DNA of 9,189 bases from Streptomyces lydicus. Lineage in GTDB: Bacteria; Actinomycetota; Actinomycetes; Streptomycetales; Streptomycetaceae. Of the stretch, positions 4,616-9,189 are shown piece by piece. The translations under genes and the position numbers were made by a program. Each line of letters starts with the position of its first letter. The first letter of the stretch is position 1. Below the pieces are notes generated by a model. That model was not told where the DNA came from, made no database searches, and worked only from the letters and a program-made list of their open reading frames with translations. The DNA lies in contig NZ_JNZA01000077.1 in NCBI RefSeq assembly GCF_000717345.1, positions 1-9,189 on the forward strand, in the 5' to 3' direction.

Positions 4616-5808
4616 CGCGGATGGAGCGGGTGAGCATCACCCGGCAGGGCCGGACGCACTCGGTTCCGCGGGAGGTGCCGGCGCCAGCGGTCCCGCGCGA
4701 CTGGGACGAGATCGTGCTGCGCGCCGAGCTGGCGGTCGCTGGCGCGCTGGCGCTGGTGACGGTGGCGTGGTCCACCTACTCGATCGGTGACCTGCTGGGC
4801 GGCTCGTGGGCCGCGTACGGCGGAGCGGCGGTGTTCGACACGGCATGGCTGGCGGTGCTCGGGCTGGAGTGGCTGGCCCGCTACGAGCCCGGCCGCCGTG
4901 CCCGCGCCCGGCGCGTGGGCGTGGTGCTGCTGCTGGTGTCGATGGCCGCGATCATCGGCCACGGCTACATGCACGGCTCCCTCGGGCAGGGCGCGGCCGG
5001 GGCCGGGATCGCACTCGGCGCCAAACTCCTCTGGAGCACAGTGTTGGCGCACATGGTGCGGGAGCTGGACCCCGAGACACAGGAGTGGGTGCGCGCCGAG
5101 CACTCCGAGGCGCACGCCATGCTGGCCACAGCTCAGGTGCACCGGCAGGCGGAGCGTGCCCGGGGGCAGGCTGCAGCGCACCGCCTCGCGGTGGAGGCGC
5201 GCTACGGCGTGAGCCTCGACGAGCATCAGGTGCAGCGCGCCGACGAGCACCAGGTGCTCGACGTCGAGACCGAGCCGGAGCCGGAGCCGCAGGCATGGAC
5301 CCGGCAGCAGGACGCGGTCCTGCGGGCGGTGACGGACGAGCTGCGGGCCCGTGCCATCGCCTCCACCTACGGCACTGGCGGCCGGGAGTGGGCAGCGGCC
5401 CGAGATCAGGCATCCCGGTCCGCCATGACGGCCGTGGACGCCGGAGCCTCCCTGGAGGAGATCCGGACGCGGGTGGCGCGCGGTGTCCGTCCGGCCTCCC
5501 CGGAGACTCCGGAGAGGCGCGGATTCCCGCTGGTCAACAGGCCGGATACGCGTCCGGATGACCGGCAGGGGCCCGGAGGGGACCCGGAGGACGGGGAGCG
5601 GGTGCCCGCACAGCGGCCCCCGTCCGCCCGAGCCATCGTGCACGGTCTGGCGCGGGCCGGGATGAGCCCGGAGGCCGTGCAGCAGACCCTCGGGGCCATG
5701 GGACTGACCGTCTCGCCGGAGAGCGTCAGCCGGTACGTCCGGGAGGCCCGGCAGCCGCAGCAGCCGGGCACGCCGGAGCCGAGCCAGGGCACGGGGGGCT
5801 ACGCATGA
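4612..5808 (+). CDS. SpdB/DUF2637-like membrane protein of plasmid spread
   Basis: The 398-aa product has four predicted membrane spans at about 39-60, 66-89, 101-121 and 127-149, then a soluble charged region (150-330) with a Glu-Pro repeat near 228-235, and a C-terminal helix-turn-helix-like part at about 337-382 (AIVHGLARAGMSPEAVQQTL, then VSPESVSRYVREAR). An N-terminal bundle of four spans with a DNA-binding-like tail is the layout of actinomycete spread proteins that help a plasmid move between mycelial compartments. It starts in an ATGA overlap with the preceding small gene and ends in another with the following one, so three proteins are probably made in fixed ratio. A second ATG nine bases in is an alternative start. 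The family call rests on topology, motifs and context. Confidence 0.75.
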   Translation: MTRMERVSITRQGRTHSVPREVPAPAVPRDWDEIVLRAELAVAGALALVTVAWSTYSIGDLLGGSWAAYGGAAVFDTAWLAVLGLEWLARYEPGRRARARRVGVVLLLVSMAAIIGHGYMHGSLGQGAAGAGIALGAKLLWSTVLAHMVRELDPETQEWVRAEHSEAHAMLATAQVHRQAERARGQAAAHRLAVEARYGVSLDEHQVQRADEHQVLDVETEPEPEPQAWTRQQDAVLRAVTDELRARAIASTYGTGGREWAAARDQASRSAMTAVDAGASLEEIRTRVARGVRPASPETPERRGFPLVNRPDTRPDDRQGPGGDPEDGERVPAQRPPSARAIVHGLARAGMSPEAVQQTLGAMGLTVSPESVSRYVREARQPQQPGTPEPSQGTGGYA

Positions 5809-6008
5809 CCGGGCCCGAGCCGCAGCGCGGCTACACCGCCTGGGAGACCGCCCAGCTCGCCATCCTGGTGGGCCGACTGGCCGCCAAGGGCCACCCCACC
5901 CGCGCCATCGACCGGCAGATCGAGGCAGTCAAGAGCCGCGCGGTCGAGCGGGAGGCGCGGCAGGACGCCGAGCGCGAGGAGCGTGAGGCGGCCCGCCGCA
6001 GGCGGTAG
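5805..6008 (+). CDS. Small charged helical protein, last gene of the spread operon
   Basis: The ATG overlaps the stop of the spread protein (ATGA at 5805-5808). The 67-aa product has a hydrophobic-to-amphipathic part, WETAQLAILVGRLAAKGHPT (14-33), then a highly charged Arg/Glu helix that ends in RRRR, likely a coiled coil or nucleic-acid-binding tail. I recognise no family. The last 21 codons and 36 following bases are the segment copied at the very start of the window. Confidence 0.75.
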   Translation: MTGPEPQRGYTAWETAQLAILVGRLAAKGHPTRAIDRQIEAVKSRAVEREARQDAEREEREAARRRR

Positions 6009-6232
6009 CTCCCACCGGCGGCCGGAAGCGCACCCCTCCCCCCCAGGGCAGTTCGCACCGACCTGGCAGACGGTTCTCACGGAACGCGCGTATCTCGCGT
6101 GCCACCTGTCAGTGCCGCGAGTCACGATCAAAGCAGCGCCCACACCAGGGACTCTCCCGCCCGGCAGGCCACGTCTGGCCAGACACCTGCCGGGCGGGGG
6201 CGGTCCCCCATCACACGAGAGGGAGCGCACCC
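6009..6232. promoter_or_regulatory. Intergenic region upstream of tra, with two dyads
   Basis: This 224-base gap holds ACGCG (6084-6088) and CGCGT (6096-6100) seven bases apart, a possible operator, and a 13-bp perfect inverted repeat at 6156-6198. AGAGGGAG (6218-6225) is the ribosome-binding site for tra. I see no convincing -35/-10 pair, so tra may be read through from the spread operon, or have its own GC-rich promoter. Confidence 0.4.
6156..6198. repeat. 13-bp perfect inverted repeat before tra
   Basis: CCCGCCCGGCAGG (6156-6168) pairs with CCTGCCGGGCGGG (6186-6198). The 17-base loop contains the palindrome TCTGGCCAGA (6174-6183). It ends 34 bases upstream of the tra ATG and lacks a T-run. 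It may attenuate read-through from the spread operon, bind a regulator, or take part in transfer. Confidence 0.75.
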
Positions 6233-8539
6233 ATGAGCATCTACCACCCGCCCGCCACCGAATCCGCGGCCGCCGCATCCGGCCACGAGACGGGCCTGAT
6301 CCACGATGCCCTGACCCTGACCCACGGCAACCCGATGCCCTGGATCACCGGGGGTGCCCTCACGCTGGGCGCGCTGTACGGCATCGGCAGCCGCCACCGC
6401 AAGGACAAGGGCAAGCGGGCCGCAGACAGCGCCACGGCGATCGTCATCGAGGACACCCTCACCGGTGCGGGCGTGGTCGTCAGCACCGTGTGCCGGTTCT
6501 GCTGGCGGTTCCTGACCGGGCGCGAGACGCGCGGGGCCGCGCGCACCAACGCCAGCTGGTGGCGGCCCGGCACGGTGAGCACGGACTCGCTCGCCACGGC
6601 CGAGTTGGGCGCCATCGCGCTGGATCCGGCAGCGGACGCGGAGGCCGGCGCCCGGATCGACTGGGACCGCATCGGCGCCTGGATCTCCTCCCACGCCCGG
6701 GTGCCGGACTGGGTTGCCGGTGCGGTCACCGCTGCCGGGCGGGGCCTGAGCGCTGTGTGGGCCGCTGTGCGGACCGTTGGGCGGGGGCTGGGCCGCTGGC
6801 ACCACTGGCGCTACGCGGGGCGCGCTGCGGCCCGTGTGGGCGCTCTGGCGACCACGGTCGGACTCGTCCTCCAGCCCGCGTGGACGATCCTCGCGTTGGC
6901 CTGCGCGGTGCCGGTCGTGCTGACGGCCGCTGGGCTGTGGGGCGCCGGGTACGAGCCCAGCGACCGCGAGCGCTACGCCCCGGGTCTGTGGGCCGCGCTG
7001 GTGCAGGTGCTGAGGCTGTCTCAGGAGGATCAGGAGCGTGGTCAGGACGAGTGGCTGCACCTCACGGACTCACTCTCCGTAGACACCGCCGCCATCACGA
7101 TCCGGCTGCCGCTGGGCTGGCTCGGCTCTGATGGCGAACGTGGGCTGATGACACAGGTGTTGCACTCCCGCGTGCCCGGCGAGTGGGTGGCCCAGTGGGA
7201 ATTCAAAGGGAATTCGCCGTACGTTCGGTGGACTCCGAAACCTCCCCCGGCACCGGCCCCAGAATTGCCGACAATGGTCGAATGGGTCCCCTCCGAGGAC
7301 CCGTCCCGCGTCATGGTCGGAATCACCCACGACGGCCCCCGCTACGTCGATACCGCAGGTGAGACCCCTCACTGGGGCGTGTCCGGCGGTACCGGCGACG
7401 GAAAGACAACGGTATTGCTGATGCCGGTTGTTCACGGTCGCCAGCATGGCGCGCTCGTCGATTGCATCACCATGAAGTCGAATGCGTTCAAGGATATCGA
7501 GGGTGAATCCGGCGTCCGGGTGCACAAGTCCGGCCGCGCCGGAGTAGCTGCGATGGCCGAGTTCTACACCTCCATGAAGGCCGCCGAAGGGCTCCAAGGA
7601 ACACCCGAAGGCGACGTTCTGCCCGGACGTATCCTGGTCATCGACGAATTCGCGTCGTTCGTCAAGTCCGCGAAAATCTGGTGGAAATACGGACTCCAGG
7701 CAAAGGGGATGCCGCCCTTTGAGGCGTGGTTCCACATGATCCTGATGCAGGGGCGTTCGGCCGACCACAAAATCGTGATCGGCGCGCACACATTCACGCG
7801 TGAGCTGTTCGGCGACACCGAGACCCGAGACCTGGTCGGCACAAAGGGAATTGTGGGCCCCGCCTCCAATCCCAAATGGCTCGTCACCTACGGAGACGCA
7901 CCGCGAGTTGCCTACGACTCAGGCATCAAGGGCAGGGGCGTTATCGGCGTCACCGGACGGCCGGAGGTCGAGGAAATCCAGTACGCCTACATCACCCCCG
8001 TGGCGCGGAAGCACATCCGGGCCGCCGAGGACGCCCCGGACTGGTTCGACCGGGGCGAGATGGCTCCCTGGATCACCCCGGCCGTCCTGGACGAGGCCGA
8101 ACACGAGCTGGCTATCGCTGATTTCCTGCCTGGTGGGGCCTACATGGAGGGTGTGACGCTCGTGACCGATGGGCGAACCCCCCGGCCCGGGGTACCTACG
8201 CCCAGGTCAGAGCACGTGACGTCACACCCCGCGGACGGGGCTGTGACCGGCCGTGTGACGCTCACCAAGCACGGCCAGGACCACGAGCCCACCGACGTGT
8301 CCGAAGAGGCGCAGACGCCCGTCTACAGCCTCAAGGAGGCGTCCACGGAGGACGGGGAGGCCGGCATCCTGCCCGCCCGCTACGGCGCGCTGCGCAAGCG
8401 CATCTCGCGGGGCCGCAAGCGCGGAATTGAGATGCCGGAGGGAATCACCGTGGACGGCACCACCTACTACACCGAAAAGGAACTCAAGAACTGGTGGAAG
8501 CTCACTGAGGTCAAGGGCAAGTCCCCGCTAGGGAACTGA
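6233..8539 (+). CDS. tra: TraB-type FtsK/SpoIIIE-like conjugative DNA translocase
   Basis: Streptomyces plasmids transfer as double-stranded DNA through a single septal ATPase of this type, without relaxase. The 768-aa product has hydrophobic segments at about 36-53 and 200-238, a linker, then the motor domain: Walker A GGTGDGKT at 385-392 and Walker B ILVIDEF at 467-473, the hydrophobic strand ending in Asp-Glu as in the FtsK/HerA group. The C-terminus (about 710-768), with PARYGALRKRISRGRKRG and a TYYTEKELKNWWKL stretch, looks like a basic winged-helix domain, the part that reads plasmid-specific repeats in characterised TraB. AGAGGGAG lies seven bases from the ATG. Codon use in 7190-7900 is less GC-biased than in its N-terminal third, with many AAA, AAT and GAA codons. 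Symbol is generic for the family. A chromosomal-type FtsK is unlikely because of length and context. Confidence 0.9.
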   Translation: MSIYHPPATESAAAASGHETGLIHDALTLTHGNPMPWITGGALTLGALYGIGSRHRKDKGKRAADSATAIVIEDTLTGAGVVVSTVCRFCWRFLTGRETRGAARTNASWWRPGTVSTDSLATAELGAIALDPAADAEAGARIDWDRIGAWISSHARVPDWVAGAVTAAGRGLSAVWAAVRTVGRGLGRWHHWRYAGRAAARVGALATTVGLVLQPAWTILALACAVPVVLTAAGLWGAGYEPSDRERYAPGLWAALVQVLRLSQEDQERGQDEWLHLTDSLSVDTAAITIRLPLGWLGSDGERGLMTQVLHSRVPGEWVAQWEFKGNSPYVRWTPKPPPAPAPELPTMVEWVPSEDPSRVMVGITHDGPRYVDTAGETPHWGVSGGTGDGKTTVLLMPVVHGRQHGALVDCITMKSNAFKDIEGESGVRVHKSGRAGVAAMAEFYTSMKAAEGLQGTPEGDVLPGRILVIDEFASFVKSAKIWWKYGLQAKGMPPFEAWFHMILMQGRSADHKIVIGAHTFTRELFGDTETRDLVGTKGIVGPASNPKWLVTYGDAPRVAYDSGIKGRGVIGVTGRPEVEEIQYAYITPVARKHIRAAEDAPDWFDRGEMAPWITPAVLDEAEHELAIADFLPGGAYMEGVTLVTDGRTPRPGVPTPRSEHVTSHPADGAVTGRVTLTKHGQDHEPTDVSEEAQTPVYSLKEASTEDGEAGILPARYGALRKRISRGRKRGIEMPEGITVDGTTYYTEKELKNWWKLTEVKGKSPLGN

Positions 8540-8550
8540 CCGACCGACAG

Positions 8551-8580
8551 AAGGGCCCGGCCGTATCGGCCGGGCCCTTT
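8551..8580 (+). terminator. Rho-independent terminator after tra
   Basis: AAGGGCCCGGCCG (8551-8563) pairs perfectly with CGGCCGGGCCCTT (8567-8579) around TAT, starting 11 bases after the tra stop. The T-tail is short, as is usual in actinomycetes. Confidence 0.88.
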
Positions 8581-8649
8581 CCCTATGCCCAAACCGAAAG
8601 GCCGTCAGAATCCAACATAGCCCCACGAGTTCACCAAAACCGCGAATAG

Positions 8650-8823
8650 AGAATCGCAATAGGGGCATTATGGAAAGAGAGTTGGGGAGAATTGGGCGAG
8701 GAATGCAACATAGAATATTGGGGAATCGAAGAACGAGAAGAAGACGAATTCGAGGGTTTATGGAAAACCTCAAAGATGCCTTCTGAATTCACGCAGACAT
8801 TCATTCTTTGCAAGTTCCAATAA
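8650..8823 (+). pseudogene. Possible remnant of an acidic protein, no proper start
   Basis: The frame opens after TAG at 8647 and ends at TAA 8821-8823. It encodes about 57 residues, with GELGEECNIEYWGIEERE, then EEDEFEGLWK, and ends in FILCKFQ. Tryptophans, acidic clusters and mixed hydrophobics look protein-like, but there is no ATG or GTG; the only usual alternative is TTG at 8692. An overlapping frame from ATG 8670, four bases after AGGGG, would give a 39-aa Arg-rich peptide. Neither is firm. Confidence 0.25.
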
Positions 8824-8841
8824 GTGGGCGACGGAAGAAAC

Positions 8842-8870
8842 TTGACAGGAATTCAATTCGGCCTTATGCT
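8842..8870 (+). promoter_or_regulatory. Sigma-70-type promoter pointing at the right telomere
   Basis: TTGACA (8842-8847), a 17-base spacer and TATGCT (8865-8870) form the best vegetative promoter in the window. Transcription would start near 8877 and run into the telomere hairpins within about 70 bases. No credible gene lies downstream; the 47-codon frame from GTG 8900 is made of the palindromes themselves. Confidence 0.6.
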
Positions 8871-8946
8871 CGACTTTATCAGCTGGATAGTGACAGACCG
8901 TGAGGAAGCAAGATCAGCTCAGCCCCCCTCACGCAGCCAGCCGGAA

Positions 8947-9155
8947 GCCCGCGAAGCGGGCGCCACAGGGCCGCAAAGCGGCCCACCTGGGGCAAAGCCC
9001 CAGGTCAGAGGGCCAAAGCGAAGCGGCGGCCCTCCGCCCCTGAAGCGAAGCGGAAGGGGCAAGGCTCGGCGAAGCCGAGCCGGTCACCGCGCAGCGGTGA
9101 CCCACCGTCACGAAGTGACGGTCCCTTCCAGAGCGCGCAGCGCGATGGGACCCGC
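8947..9155. repeat. Right telomere: nine consecutive GNA/AAA-loop palindromes
   Basis: In order: 8947-8961 (6-bp stem, loop GAA), 8968-8984 (7 bp, AAA), 8985-9005 (9 bp, AAA), 9008-9034 (outer 7 bp, core GC-GAA-GC), 9036-9060 (outer 5 bp, core GC-GAA-GC), 9063-9081 (8 bp, GAA), 9082-9102 (9 bp, GCA), 9104-9122 (8 bp, GAA), and 9128-9148 (core GCGC-GCA-GCGC). The sequence then reads GGGACCCGC to 9155. Seen from the end this is GCGGGTCCC, which matches GCGGGTC at the left end (104-110) and the known GCGGGTACC of Streptomyces telomeres. Only the last several bases of the terminal palindrome appear to be missing. The GNA loops lie on the top strand, which is the 3' strand here, as expected. Confidence 0.85.
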
Positions 9156-9189
9156 CTGTCTCTTATACACATCTGACGCTGCCGACGAT
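9156..9189 (+). other. Nextera adapter read-through, not biological
   Basis: Bases 9156-9174 are CTGTCTCTTATACACATCT, the reverse complement of the Tn5 mosaic end used in Nextera libraries, followed at 9175-9188 by the adapter's primer portion. The last genomic base is 9155. Confidence 0.97.

Larger units (their letters stand above)
8581..8930. other. AT-richer subtelomeric stretch without a convincing gene
   Basis: Composition changes sharply after the terminator: many AAA, GAA, AAT and TTC triplets and several GAATTC sites, unlike the GC-rich neighbours on either side. Short open frames exist on both strands, but none has a good start, ribosome-binding site and codon bias together. The most protein-like is an acidic plus-strand frame at 8650-8823. 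A good promoter lies at 8842-8870. It could be acquired DNA, a decayed gene, or a subtelomeric region kept AT-rich for unwinding. Confidence 0.6.

Noticed and set aside
5581..5588. GACCCGGA, the 8-base motif I recall as the TraB recognition repeat of pSVH1
   Set aside because: Occurs as a single copy inside a coding region; functional clt loci have several copies, and one match in 9 kb of GC-rich DNA is expected by chance.
4444..5643. Minus-strand open frame of 399 codons
   Set aside because: Exact antisense shadow of the spread-protein gene, no start signal and no recognisable domain.
5983..7131. Plus-strand open frame of 382 codons across the end of the spread operon and into tra
   Set aside because: Overlaps real genes in another frame, translation is Arg/Gly/His-rich without motifs. 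Its first residues recur at 40-321 only because of the 101-bp duplicate.
8528..8813. Minus-strand short frames in the AT-rich stretch
   Set aside because: No ribosome-binding site, poor composition for a protein, and one runs through the tra terminator hairpin.
8900..9043. 47-codon frame from GTG downstream of the right-end promoter
   Set aside because: Made entirely of the telomere palindromes, giving an Ala/Arg/Lys/Pro repetitive peptide with no ribosome-binding site. Better explained by DNA structure.

Overview
The window reads as a nearly complete, very small linear plasmid (about 9.05 kb) of a high-GC actinomycete, most likely Streptomyces or a close relative. The main evidence: (i) both ends carry runs of short palindromes closed by GNA-type trinucleotide loops in GC context, the hallmark of Streptomyces telomeres, and in the expected polarity (TNC loops on the top strand at the left, GNA loops on the top strand at the right); (ii) a gene at 2129-2680 encodes a convincing terminal protein (Tpg); (iii) a TraB/FtsK-like DNA translocase and spread-type membrane protein form a typical Streptomyces transfer module. 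The two contig ends are not clean. Bases 1-101 are an exact copy of 5944-6044 fused to the left telomere at a C-run, and 9156-9189 are sequencing-library adapter (Nextera mosaic end plus primer), so the plasmid itself spans roughly 95/102 to 9155.

Layout. 102-265: left telomere palindromes. 311-700: gene-free, with six copies of an ATTGGGTCAY iteron (five direct, one inverted), a larger compound repeat and a perfect DnaA box, so a probable replication origin lying only a few hundred bases from the left end. 715-822: a long imperfect inverted repeat, then an RDD-family membrane protein gene (870-1562, +) that looks leaderless. 1544-3721 (-): an operon-like set, in transcription order a 327-aa protein with a duplicated zinc-knuckle/winged-helix architecture (candidate replication initiator and/or Tap substitute), tpg, a 72-aa membrane protein whose GTG start overlaps the tpg stop, and a small Cys-rich protein. 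3771-3870 (+): a strongly folded, T-tailed RNA element antisense to the leader of that operon. 3947-4207 (-): a small coiled-coil/HTH regulator, apparently leaderless. 4490-6008 (+): three translationally coupled spread-type genes. 6233-8539 (+): the Tra translocase, followed by a strong terminator. 8581-8930: an AT-richer subtelomeric stretch with a good promoter aimed at the right end. 8947-9155: right telomere palindromes.

How it fits together (inference): the 327-aa protein and the host DnaA would open the iteron origin; Tpg would cap and prime the telomeres; Tra would move double-stranded DNA to recipients, and the spd-type operon would spread it within the mycelium. No full-length Tap, helicase, partition, integrase, relaxase or resistance gene is visible. 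The combination of Tpg without a recognisable Tap, on so small a linear replicon with a subtelomeric iteron origin, is the most interesting aspect of the window.
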